From assembly GCA_025350245.1 (NCBI GenBank), contig JANXYG010000069.1, positions 36,312 to 100,311 on the forward strand: DNA of 64,000 nt, read 5' to 3'. The translations under genes and the position numbers were made by a program. The stretch comes from Betaproteobacteria bacterium (GTDB lineage Bacteria > Pseudomonadota > Gammaproteobacteria > Burkholderiales > Ga0077523). Position 1 is the first letter of the stretch, and each line of letters starts with the position of its first letter. Below are positions 19,527 to 28,399 of the stretch, piece by piece. The notes beneath the pieces are model-generated. The model was not told where the DNA came from, did no database searches, and worked only from the letters and a program-made list of their open reading frames with translations.

Positions 19527-20222
19527 TCAGAGTGCAGGCAGGATGTGCACGGCGAGTTCGCCGAGGCCGTCGATGCGACCAGTGAGCCGATCGCCGGGCA
19601 CCACGGCACCGACGCCGGCCGGGGTCCCGGTGAAGATCAGGTCGCCCGCCGCGAGCAGATAGTAGTCCGACAGGAAGCTGATGGTCTCGGGCACCGACCA
19701 GATGAGGTCGGCGAGATCGCCCTTTTGCCGGGTGTCACCGTTGACCGCCAGCGTGATCGCACCGGCGGCCGGATGACCGACCGTAGCGGCCGGGTGCAAC
19801 GGCCCGATCGGCGCCGACTGGTCGAAGCTCTTGCCGAAATCCCAGGGGCGGCCGAGGTCGCGCGACGTCAGTTGCAGATCGCGCCGGGTCATGTCGAGCC
19901 CGACCGCGTAGCCGAACACATGATCCAGCGCGCCCGCCACCGGGATGCGGCGCCCGCCGCTCTTCAGCGCGACCACCAGTTCGATCTCGTGATGATAGTT
20001 GCTGGTGCCAGGGGGGTAGTGGATGTCGCCGCCACCGGGTACCACCGCGTCGGCCGGCTTCATGAAGAAGAACGGCGGCTCCTTGTCGGGATCCTTGCCC
20101 ATCTCGCGCGCATGCGCCGCGTAGTTGCGGCCGACGCAATACACCCGTCGCACCGGAAACTGCCGGGCATCGCCGACGATGGGCACGACGGCGATCGCCT
20201 GGGGTTCGAACAGGAAGGTCAT
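19527..20222 (-). CDS. Fumarylacetoacetate hydrolase family protein (fumarylpyruvate hydrolase candidate)
   Basis: VYCVGRNYAAHAREMGKDPDKEPPFFFMKPADAVVPGG, NYHHEIELVVAL, GYAVGLDMTRRDLQ. Confidence 0.92.
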   Translation of the reverse strand: MTFLFEPQAIAVVPIVGDARQFPVRRVYCVGRNYAAHAREMGKDPDKEPPFFFMKPADAVVPGGGDIHYPPGTSNYHHEIELVVALKSGGRRIPVAGALDHVFGYAVGLDMTRRDLQLTSRDLGRPWDFGKSFDQSAPIGPLHPAATVGHPAAGAITLAVNGDTRQKGDLADLIWSVPETISFLSDYYLLAAGDLIFTGTPAGVGAVVPGDRLTGRIDGLGELAVHILPAL

Positions 20223-20403
20223 GGGCTGCACTCCGGAGTTGCTGCGATCAGAACAGGTGGAACGCCCCGTCCACCACACCGAGGGGCCAGCGGCCACCCT
20301 CGAACAGTCGGTATCTTCGCATGAAGATCGGAGGCCTCCAGAGGCAACCCGCACGCCGAGAACCACGCCGCCGACAGCGCGGGTACCGGCGCCACGGTCG
20401 GCA

Positions 20404-21447
20404 TCACGCGTCGCGCTGTTCGCGCCATAGCGATAACGCCCGCTGCACCGGACGGTCCGAGAAACTGAACAGCACGGTGTCTTCGCTCGCATGCAGACGA
20501 TGCCGCACCCAGCTCGGCACGACGAAGGTGTCACGCGGGCCGAAAGTGAATGTGCCATCGTCGAGACGGTAGTCGCCGCGGCCTTCGATCACGTGGAACA
20601 CCGTGCCGTCGGTGCTGCGATACCCGGCGCCGACGAACCCTTGCGGCAGCAACTGGATGAACGCGCCGATCGTCGGCATCGCCGGACCACCGGTTGCCGG
20701 GTTGGTGAACTGCAATTTGTAGCCGTGACAGGCATCGGGTACACCGCCGCGGGCGAGCCGCGCCAGCGTGTCGCGACTGCGCTCGTAGGGATAGGCGAAC
20801 AGCGGCGAGGCCGCGTGCCGCGGTTCGAAGTCGAGCGGCATGAGGGTGGCGCCATAGCGCGCCAGTGAATCGCCCTCGGGCCGCACCACGGGCTGGGTAT
20901 CGGTGCCGAGATTTTCGGCGAATCCGCAATCGAAGAATCGCACCAGCGGGATGTCGAGGCCATCGAGCCAGACCACCGGCTGGTCGGCGTCACTGCCATG
21001 GTCGTGCCAGGTCCAGCCCGGTGTGATGATGAAATCGCCGCGACGCATGGTCACCCGCTCGCCATCGACCGCGGTGTAGGCGCCGTCACCTTCGACGATG
21101 AGTCGCAGCGCGGTCTGGGTGTGACGGTGGCTGGGCGCCACTTCCCCCGGCAGGATCAGTTGCAGGCCGGCGTACATCGACTGGGTGATGGCGGAGCTGC
21201 CGGCCAGACCGGGATTCTCGAGGATCAGAACCCGCCGGACCGCTTCACGCGCGGTGATGAGAGCGCCGGATTCCAGCAGCGCCGGACGCAGGTCGTCGTA
21301 ACGCCACAGGTGCGGCACGGCCGGCGACCGTGGCTGTTCCGGCACCAGCGCCGCCATCGACTCCCACAACGGGGTCAGTTGCTGCGGGGCGATGCGACGG
21401 TAGTAATCGTCGCGTGCGGCACGGCTGTCGGTGGCGGCGTTCATCAC
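20404..21447 (-). CDS. Gentisate 1,2-dioxygenase (bicupin)
   Basis: PGEVAPSHRHTQTALRLIVEGDGAYTAVDGERVTMRRGDFIITPGWTWHDHGS; between FAH hydrolase and oxygenase genes. Confidence 0.92.
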   Translation of the reverse strand: MMNAATDSRAARDDYYRRIAPQQLTPLWESMAALVPEQPRSPAVPHLWRYDDLRPALLESGALITAREAVRRVLILENPGLAGSSAITQSMYAGLQLILPGEVAPSHRHTQTALRLIVEGDGAYTAVDGERVTMRRGDFIITPGWTWHDHGSDADQPVVWLDGLDIPLVRFFDCGFAENLGTDTQPVVRPEGDSLARYGATLMPLDFEPRHAASPLFAYPYERSRDTLARLARGGVPDACHGYKLQFTNPATGGPAMPTIGAFIQLLPQGFVGAGYRSTDGTVFHVIEGRGDYRLDDGTFTFGPRDTFVVPSWVRHRLHASEDTVLFSFSDRPVQRALSLWREQRDA

Positions 21448-21463
21448 GGGTGGATGGTAATGG

Positions 21464-22165
21464 TTATTGCAGGACCGGCAGACGCAGGCCGAAGTCCTGC
21501 TCGACCAGCTCGGTCACGCGGCTCATGAAGTCGGCGCGCATCTCGTCGTTCGACCGCTGCTTGAGACCGAACCGCAGGTAGGTCTCGTTGTTGCGGCTGC
21601 GGCTCGACCCGAAGAACGCCGGGGTGATGGGGAAATAACGGTCGATGGCGCCCTGCACTTCTGCGCCGCGACCGGCCTGGATCAGCTCCAGACAGAAGTC
21701 CTTGCCGAACTTCGCGTGAAATTTCTCTTCCGGCATGGTCAGGCGCGCCAGGTTGCGCAGCGGGTGGAACGAGCAGTGGAGCAGATCTTCGACCTGCAGG
21801 ATCTCCGCGTAATCGGCGATGGCCTTGATCACGCAGAACTCCGGCCACGTATTCAGTTGAAATTCGAAGATCGACAGCGGCCGCTTCACCGCCGGGTCCA
21901 TGCGCTCGGGCGCCACGCCGATCTCCTCGGCGAGGGTGCGAAAGCGTACATGGTGGTGATACTCCTCCATCGCGACCCGGCAGGTCAGCCATTTGGCATA
22001 GGGCGTCGGCGCCAGCGCGATCGCCGGCTCGTCGAACACCTGGGCGCCATAGAGTTCGTTCACCGCATGGCTGATGACGATCTTCTCGACCGCCTGACGA
22101 TATTCTTCGGGTTGCGCGGCGAGTTCGGCTGCGCTTTTCACTTCGAATGCGGCGACGACGGACAT
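21464..22165 (-). CDS. PaaA-like ferritin-like diiron oxygenase component (233 aa)
   Basis: Motif alignment to remembered E. coli PaaA: HAVNE, EEYH (ExxH), EEKFHAKFG (ExxH), C-terminal FG...NDEMRADF. Confidence 0.75.
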   Translation of the reverse strand: MSVVAAFEVKSAAELAAQPEEYRQAVEKIVISHAVNELYGAQVFDEPAIALAPTPYAKWLTCRVAMEEYHHHVRFRTLAEEIGVAPERMDPAVKRPLSIFEFQLNTWPEFCVIKAIADYAEILQVEDLLHCSFHPLRNLARLTMPEEKFHAKFGKDFCLELIQAGRGAEVQGAIDRYFPITPAFFGSSRSRNNETYLRFGLKQRSNDEMRADFMSRVTELVEQDFGLRLPVLQ

Positions 22166-22179
22166 GATGGCTCCCGGGG

Positions 22180-23109
22180 TCAGAGTTCGGGTTCGGTATC
22201 GAATCGTTCGAGATCGGTGGCGAGATCGGTGAGGTGCGGGCCGAAAGCGCTCGCCAAAGCGCTGGCGTAGGCGGTTTCGTCCTGACGGTCGGGCGTGCCC
22301 GCCACCACCGTGGCGGCAACGCGCGGTTGCGAAAACAGGAACACCTCGCGCCCGCGAACGCCGAACACCTGCCCCGTGAACGTGTTACCGGCCGACACCA
22401 GAAAAGCGACCAGCCGCGCCACGTGATCGGCCGGAATGCGTAGCGCCCGCGCGCGGTATCGGACCTGCGAGTCGTTGGCGGGCCGGATCGATTCGGTGAC
22501 ACGGGTGGCCGCGAACGGCGCGACTGCATTGCACCTGACGCCGGCCCGGGCCATGTCCATCGCGACCACGCGCGTCAAACCGAGCAGCCCCGCCTTCGCG
22601 GACGCGTAGGCACTCTGACCGAAGTTGCCGATCAGACCGGCGCTCGAGACCATGTTGACGATGCCGCCGGGTGCCCTGCCCGCCTTGATCTGGTCGCGCA
22701 TCGCTGCCGTTGCGGCGGCGATCAAGGCGAACGGCGCGTGCAGATCGACTCTCAGCACCCGATCGAAGTCCTCGGGCCTGCCCTTGAAGATCAGCGCGTC
22801 GCGCAGGATCGCCGCGTTGTTCACCACGATATCGACGGCGCCGAATCGCTCGACGGCGAGCGCCACCATCGCCGCGCCCGCGCCGGGGCTGGAGACGTCA
22901 TCGTTCCAGGCCACCGCGCGGTCGCCCAACGCGGCCACGGCAGCTGCGGCAACCGCCGGATCGGCGCCACTGCCGTCGATGGCGACGCCGTTGTCGGCGA
23001 TGATCACCGAGGCGCCGCGGGCGTGCAGGGTTCGGGCCACGGCAAGGCCGATACCGCGAGCACCACCGGTGACGATCGCGACCCGCCCGTCGAGTGTCGT
23101 CTCGCTCAT
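22180..23109 (-). CDS. Short-chain dehydrogenase/reductase
   Basis: VAIVTGGARGIGLAVARTL, NNAAILRDALI, YASAKAGLLGLTR. Confidence 0.92.
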   Translation of the reverse strand: MSETTLDGRVAIVTGGARGIGLAVARTLHARGASVIIADNGVAIDGSGADPAVAAAAVAALGDRAVAWNDDVSSPGAGAAMVALAVERFGAVDIVVNNAAILRDALIFKGRPEDFDRVLRVDLHAPFALIAAATAAMRDQIKAGRAPGGIVNMVSSAGLIGNFGQSAYASAKAGLLGLTRVVAMDMARAGVRCNAVAPFAATRVTESIRPANDSQVRYRARALRIPADHVARLVAFLVSAGNTFTGQVFGVRGREVFLFSQPRVAATVVAGTPDRQDETAYASALASAFGPHLTDLATDLERFDTEPEL

Positions 23110-24143
23110 GCCGCCACCGCCTTGGCAGCAGCGGCCACCGGAACCGGATCGGCGTGGATGTCACGCACCGCGACGCCCTTTCCCAACAGCAACTGCGTCG
23201 CGGCTTCGACCATCGCCGGCGGGCCGGCGACATAGGCCTTGAAGCCGTCGAGACGGGCGAAATCGGCGTCCACGGCATCGGTCACGATGCCCGACCGCCA
23301 GGGCACGCCAGCGCGACTCCCGTCATGCTCCGACAGCACCACCTGGGCGCGCGACCCGGCCCGCCCCTCGACCCACGAACGCATCTCTTCCTCGGCGTAG
23401 ACGTCGCGCGCCGCTCGTGCCCCGAAGTACACGTGCAACGGGTTGTCGGATCCGCTCTCGCGCAACGTGGACAGGATCGACCGGATCGGCGCCAGACCAC
23501 TGCCGCCGGCGATCGCGATGATCGGCCCCGCATGTCTGGAGCGCAGGTGCGCCGAGCCGTTCGGCCCGGTCACGCGCAATTCGTCGCCCACCCGCAGACG
23601 CTGCCCCAGACCCGCGGTCACGCTGCCGGCGCCGCCTTCGCGCACATGGAACTCGAGCAATGGCTGATCGGGCCTGCCCGCCATCGAGTATTCGCGGGCC
23701 ATGCCGCGCGCAAACGGAAACTCGATCGAGGCATACTGGCCGGCGCTGAACGAAAATGGTCCACCCGCCACGATCTCGAGTTGCACCCGCCAGATGTCGT
23801 GGGTGACCGGCCCGAGGGCCGCGACCCGGCAGGCGAGCACGCGCGCGGGATGCATCGCGAGATCGTCTTCGTCCGAGCGGCGAATCCGCACGTCGCTCCA
23901 GACCTGCGCCCGGCACGCGAGCACGATACCGCGCGCCCGATCCGCGGCGGCCAGTGCGTGTTCGGAATATTCGAGCTCGACGATGTCGCCCGATAGCAGC
24001 TCGCATCGGCAGGTGCCGCAGTTGCCGGCCTGGCAACTGTAGGCGAACTCGACACCGCCCAGCAGGCAGGCGTCGAGAATGGTGTCGCCGGCCTCCGCCT
24101 CCACCGTCTCGTCGCTGCCTTCGATTTGTATGGTGTGACTCAT
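23106..24143 (-). CDS. Oxygenase reductase: N-terminal 2Fe-2S ferredoxin plus FAD/NAD(P)H domain
   Basis: YSCQAGNCGTCRCELLSG (plant-type 2Fe-2S), REYSMAGRPDQP (FAD), IAGGSGLAPIRSIL, CGP-like AGPPAMVEA. Confidence 0.92.
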   Translation of the reverse strand: MSHTIQIEGSDETVEAEAGDTILDACLLGGVEFAYSCQAGNCGTCRCELLSGDIVELEYSEHALAAADRARGIVLACRAQVWSDVRIRRSDEDDLAMHPARVLACRVAALGPVTHDIWRVQLEIVAGGPFSFSAGQYASIEFPFARGMAREYSMAGRPDQPLLEFHVREGGAGSVTAGLGQRLRVGDELRVTGPNGSAHLRSRHAGPIIAIAGGSGLAPIRSILSTLRESGSDNPLHVYFGARAARDVYAEEEMRSWVEGRAGSRAQVVLSEHDGSRAGVPWRSGIVTDAVDADFARLDGFKAYVAGPPAMVEAATQLLLGKGVAVRDIHADPVPVAAAAKAVAA

Positions 24144-24191
24144 TGATTTCCGCGCCACCGCTGCATCAGCGGTGTAAAGTATGTGCAACCA

Positions 24192-24219
24192 ATCATTTGA
24201 TGTCAAACCATATGATGGT
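24192..24219. promoter_or_regulatory. Candidate MarR operator(s) in the divergent intergenic region
   Basis: ACCAT-ATG-ATGGT at 24207-24219 and ATCA-TT-TGAT at 24192-24201, upstream of marR and the reductase. Confidence 0.4.
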
Positions 24220-24264
24220 CGAAATCGATGATCGAAATCCTAAGACCGTGACCGCCAAAACCAC

Positions 24265-24753
24265 ATGATCGGCAAGACGCGATCGGGTTCGGTCGCCGCG
24301 GTCATACCGGCGGCCGACGACGGCATCGCGATGGGACTGCTGCCGGCACTCGTCGGCTATCACGTGCGCCAGGCCCAGATGGCGATCTTCGCGGATTTCG
24401 ACGCGGCGCTGGGCGAGCTCGGCGTCTCGCCCGGCATCTTCGCGCTGCTGGTGATCATAGACGCCAACCCCGGACTGAAACAGACCCTGCTCGCCGACGC
24501 GGCGCGTCTGGACCGCTCGACGCTAGTGCCGGCGCTCGACAAGCTCGAGCAACGTCGCCTGGTCGAGCGCCGCGCCGCCCCGGGGGACCGACGCTCCAAT
24601 GGCATCTTCCTCACCGCCGATGGCGCCGATCTGCTGAACGCCGCCCGGCGCGCGGTGCGCCGACACGAGACGCGTCTCGCCCGGGATTTCGGCCCCGGCG
24701 AGCGGGCCGCCCTGATCGCGCTGCTGTCGCGCATCTTTCCGGAGCATCGCTGA
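24265..24753 (+). CDS. MarR family transcriptional regulator
   Basis: Winged HTH: LKQTLLADAARLDRSTLVPALDKLEQRRLVERRAAPGDRRSNGIFLTADG. Confidence 0.92.
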   Translation: MIGKTRSGSVAAVIPAADDGIAMGLLPALVGYHVRQAQMAIFADFDAALGELGVSPGIFALLVIIDANPGLKQTLLADAARLDRSTLVPALDKLEQRRLVERRAAPGDRRSNGIFLTADGADLLNAARRAVRRHETRLARDFGPGERAALIALLSRIFPEHR

Positions 24754-24865
24754 TGGAACGCCCGACCGCCCGGCGCAAAGCCCTGCGCGCGCGCATCCGC
24801 GATGCCGATGCACCAGGGCGACCCGCAAACTCGGCGCCGACTTCATCGCCTATTCGCTGCTGGTT

Positions 24866-24913
24866 GTGACGCCCCCCCCAGGTCGCGCTGCGCGCAGTCT
24901 GGGGGGACGTCAC
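24866..24913. repeat. Short hairpin member R8 (gtgacgcccccccag...ctggggggacgtcac)
   Basis: Inverted termini GTGACG/CGTCAC with CCCCCCAG/CTGGGGGG between marR and arfB. Confidence 0.75.
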
Positions 24914-25332
24914 TCCTCCGAGTGGACGGTTCCTCGAGCCCGCTTTACCGCGCCACGCAGTTGCTTGGCCTGAACCCGTCTACGTTGCGCCGCAACACCC
25001 GGGGTCGTCGCGATACGCTTTCGGCGACGCTGGGTTGCGCGCTGCAACAATTCCACCAGTCGCTGCACGGCGTCGGCACGATTCATGGCCTGGGAACGAT
25101 GGCGCCGGGCATCGATGATGATCACACCTTCCGTGGTGGCCCGGGTACCGGCCAGCGTCAGCGCGCGCGCACGAGTCTCGTCGTTGAGAGACGCGGAGCG
25201 CGCCGCATCGAAGCGAAGCTCGACCGCCGTCGACACCTTGTTGACGTGCTGTCCACCCGGGCCCGACGCCCGAACGAAGCGGAATTCGAGTTCATCCGGG
25301 CGCAGCGAAAGCGATGATGTTATTCGGATCAC
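24910..25332 (-). CDS. arfB: Alternative ribosome-rescue factor ArfB (GGQ domain)
   Basis: LEFRFVRASGPGGQHVNKVSTAVELRFDA; basic C-terminal tail; GTG start assumed. Confidence 0.88.
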   Translation of the reverse strand: MIRITSSLSLRPDELEFRFVRASGPGGQHVNKVSTAVELRFDAARSASLNDETRARALTLAGTRATTEGVIIIDARRHRSQAMNRADAVQRLVELLQRATQRRRKRIATTPGVAAQRRRVQAKQLRGAVKRARGTVHSEE

Positions 25333-25607
25333 AGGTTTTCCAGTCACGTTCAGGTTGCAGCGCAACCTACTGTGCAATGATTTGTAGCACATCATGCGGT
25401 GTTGCAACATTCTCGATCCCCAACGCTGCAATCGGATATTGCGCCTTGCAAAGTAGCAGGGCTGGCGCTAAATTTCGCCCGGGTTTCGACGCAGCTCGAT
25501 GCAATGCTCGGGTGCAAGCAATCCGATGCTAGGCTACAGAAGCGCAGGGGCCATAAAGCAGTCCCAAGCTGAAATACGGTTGGTTCATAACACTGGGAGA
25601 GAGAGTC

Positions 25608-27350
25608 ATGAAACGATGGAGCACACGACTGACGGGCGCCGCCTTGGCACTGTCGGCGACAGCCATGATCGGCATCTCGATGCAGGCTGGCGCGGTTGAA
25701 TGGGATCGGCTTCGCAATGCCGACAAGGACCCCAACAACTGGCTGATGTACCACGGTAGCTTCAATGGTCATCACTACAGCGATCTTAGCCAGATCAATG
25801 CGCAGAACGTCAAGAACCTGCAGGTCGCCTGGATCCATACCCCCGGCGCGAGCAAGCGCGGGGTCCAGTCGTTCCCGCTCGCTGTCGACGGCGTGCTTTA
25901 CTACGCCAGCGCGTCCGGCCAGGTCTGGGCGCTCGATGGCGCCAGCGGCGAGATGGTCTGGAAGTATCAGGCCAAGCTCGACCAGGATCGCTCCGAAGGC
26001 ACCTTCTACAACCCCTACACGCGCGGGCTGGCGGTCGGATACGGCAACGTCTATATCGGCACCACCGATGGCCGCATGATCGCGCTCGACATGAAGTCCG
26101 GCAAGGTCGTCTGGGACAAGACCATCCTCACGGTCGAAGGCGGCAACAAGGGCTTCACCGGCGCACCGGTGGTGGTCAAGGGTATGGTCGTCATCGGCTC
26201 GAACGGCGGCGAACTGTCCGGCTGCTGCGGCCCGATCTTCGCGGTCGACGCCAAGACCGGTGAGGTGCGTTGGCAGTTCGACACCATCGGTGGCGATGAG
26301 CGTTCCAAGGCAAGCTGGGGCAACGACTCCTGGAAGACCGGCGGCGGCGGCGGCTGGATGACCGGCAACTACGACGAAAGTACCAATTCCATCTGGTGGG
26401 GCACCGCGAACCCCGCGCCCGACTACGACTGGGGCGGTGATAAGTGGAAAACCACTGGTGCACGCCCTGGCGACAACCTCTACAGTTCGTCCGTGGTCGT
26501 GCTCAATGCCGACACCGGCGAACTGAAGTCGTGGTTCCAGGAAATGCCGCATGACGCCTGGGACTTCGACAGCGCCGTGGGCGAGTTCATGAAGATCGAG
26601 CGCAATGGCACGCAGTACATGGTCCACCCGAACAAGGGCGGCATCATCTTCGTCTACAACGCCGATCCCGCGAACGCCCCGCTGAAGGTCGAGAACGCCT
26701 ACATGGTGGGCAAGACCTTCAACTACGTGAAGGGTGTCGATCCCAAGACCGGTCAACTGATGGGACGTCGCGAGCTGCCGGAAGGCAAGCACACCAACGT
26801 GTGCCCTGCGATCGACGGCAACATCAGCTGGAACGCGGGTTCGTACAATCCGAACACCGGGCTGCTGTACAAGGTGGTGCAGGAATGGTGCTTCGACATC
26901 GAGGTGGTCAAGGCGGATGCGCCCCCGGCATTCTCGGGCCAGACCTACTTCGGTGCCAGCTGGACCTCGACGCATCCGGAAGGCCGCAAGGCGTTCGGGC
27001 ACGTTTCGGCGCGTGATCCGCTTTCGGGCAAGATCAAGTGGGAGAAGGAATACAAATACCCCCCACTCGCCAGCCTGCTCTCCACCAAGGGTAACGTGCT
27101 CTTCGTTCCTGGTGCGGATGGCATCATCGAAGCGCTCGACACCCGTACCGGTGCCTCCCTGTGGCGGCACAACGACGGCATCGGCCATCATGGCGGCATC
27201 ATCACCTACACCGCCAAGGGCAAGCAGTTCGTTGCCGTTGCGACCGGTTGGGGCAGCCACGTGTCCGGCAACTACTGCCCGCTGTTCGGCGAGCCGTTCT
27301 GCAGCATGCCAACCGACAACGGTCAGCTGCTGGTCTTCGCACTGCCCTGA
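25608..27350 (+). CDS. PQQ-dependent alcohol dehydrogenase (quinoprotein; lanthanide-type WDFD motif)
   Basis: Signal peptide; quinoprotein propeller W-motifs; GELSGCCGPIFAVD, GTANPAPDYD, MPHDAWDFDSAVGEF. Confidence 0.93.
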   Translation: MKRWSTRLTGAALALSATAMIGISMQAGAVEWDRLRNADKDPNNWLMYHGSFNGHHYSDLSQINAQNVKNLQVAWIHTPGASKRGVQSFPLAVDGVLYYASASGQVWALDGASGEMVWKYQAKLDQDRSEGTFYNPYTRGLAVGYGNVYIGTTDGRMIALDMKSGKVVWDKTILTVEGGNKGFTGAPVVVKGMVVIGSNGGELSGCCGPIFAVDAKTGEVRWQFDTIGGDERSKASWGNDSWKTGGGGGWMTGNYDESTNSIWWGTANPAPDYDWGGDKWKTTGARPGDNLYSSSVVVLNADTGELKSWFQEMPHDAWDFDSAVGEFMKIERNGTQYMVHPNKGGIIFVYNADPANAPLKVENAYMVGKTFNYVKGVDPKTGQLMGRRELPEGKHTNVCPAIDGNISWNAGSYNPNTGLLYKVVQEWCFDIEVVKADAPPAFSGQTYFGASWTSTHPEGRKAFGHVSARDPLSGKIKWEKEYKYPPLASLLSTKGNVLFVPGADGIIEALDTRTGASLWRHNDGIGHHGGIITYTAKGKQFVAVATGWGSHVSGNYCPLFGEPFCSMPTDNGQLLVFALP

Positions 27351-27366
27351 AGTCTGCCGTCAGACG

Positions 27367-27392
27367 GCTCTCCTCCTTAACCGCGGGAGAGC
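27367..27392 (+). terminator. Hairpin downstream of the PQQ dehydrogenase
   Basis: GCTCTCC tccttaaccgcg GGAGAGC. Confidence 0.5.
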
Positions 27393-27425
27393 TGTTCTTC
27401 AGGATGAAGTAGTAGCATTCCCTGG

Positions 27426-27456
27426 GGCGAGAGAGCGATCTCTCGCCTGTTTTTTT
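27426..27456 (+). terminator. Intrinsic terminator
   Basis: GGCGAGAGA gcga TCTCTCGCC followed by TGTTTTTTT. Confidence 0.88.
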
Positions 27457-27494
27457 GCCGGTCCCCGGCAAGCAGCCGCAATCGAGGAACCGTC

Positions 27495-27872
27495 ATGAAT
27501 GTCTTCGCATCCCAAGCACTCCTGGCCGTTGCCATGGCAGCCATGACCGCCGGCATTGGCGTGCATGCCGCCGATGAGCCCACCGTCGAGCCCGGTGCCG
27601 AAGTCACCGCCACCCCGGCACCGCCACCGGCGAAACCGATCAACGTCAAGACAATGTTCGCGATGAATTGCAGCTGGTGCCACGACGGCTATGGTCTGCA
27701 CGCCGGCAAGGGGCCAAAACTGGCCGGCACCCAGATGACCGCGGCGCAGGTGTATCTGCGCATCGCCAAGGGCAAATCAGGAATGATGCCGGGCTTCGAG
27801 AAGACGCTGTCGAAAGACCAGATCGACGCCTTCGTCGCCTACATCAAGGGCCTCAAGGACCCTGACAGCTGA
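27495..27872 (+). CDS. c-type cytochrome, likely electron acceptor of the PQQ dehydrogenase
   Basis: Signal peptide; CSWCH haem site; distal Met candidate GMMPGFE. Confidence 0.88.
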   Translation: MNVFASQALLAVAMAAMTAGIGVHAADEPTVEPGAEVTATPAPPPAKPINVKTMFAMNCSWCHDGYGLHAGKGPKLAGTQMTAAQVYLRIAKGKSGMMPGFEKTLSKDQIDAFVAYIKGLKDPDS

Positions 27873-27953
27873 TCGGCGCCTGCCGCCACGCTCAACGGCT
27901 CGACCCCGGAACGTTCAGGACGACTCCCGGAAGCACGCATCCCGACCTGGGCG

Positions 27954-28358
27954 CTATGGCACGATCCGGGTGAGTTCGAATCGCAGCTTGTATCCGCCGT
28001 AGGATACGAAAGCCTTCAAGGTCTTGGCCGTCGGCACTGCCGCCCAGTCTGCGACGAGCATGCGTCCATCGGCCCCACGCGCCCGGAATCGCAACTGCAA
28101 GCCGTCGAACGCGAGATCTTGCAGACGCAGCGGCTGGTCACCGAAGTTGTCGTTGTTGGTAAGTTGCAGAGTTCCTTCAGCCAACGGGTCGCCTGCCAGC
28201 ACGAGCGTCGCGGTGCCACTGGTCATCCCCAGATACCACGGTCCGCGCCAGGTTCCCCGCAGACCATCGGGAACATCCTCTGCCCGCGCCGTTGACCAAC
28301 CCGCGAGCGCAATGAGTCCACCGGCCACGATCAGCTTGCGGCGAGTTTCGTTTCGCAT
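27954..28358 (-). CDS. Exported hypothetical protein
   Basis: Signal peptide; GTWRGPWYLGMTSGTATLVLAGD. Confidence 0.6.
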   Translation of the reverse strand: MRNETRRKLIVAGGLIALAGWSTARAEDVPDGLRGTWRGPWYLGMTSGTATLVLAGDPLAEGTLQLTNNDNFGDQPLRLQDLAFDGLQLRFRARGADGRMLVADWAAVPTAKTLKAFVSYGGYKLRFELTRIVP

Positions 28359-28399
28359 GATTTCTCCTCCGTTGGAGTCGACCTACGCCGGTGATCAGT

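Noticed and set aside
25392-27260. 622-aa minus-strand ORF
   Set aside because: Antisense to the PQQ dehydrogenase, which has convincing family motifs
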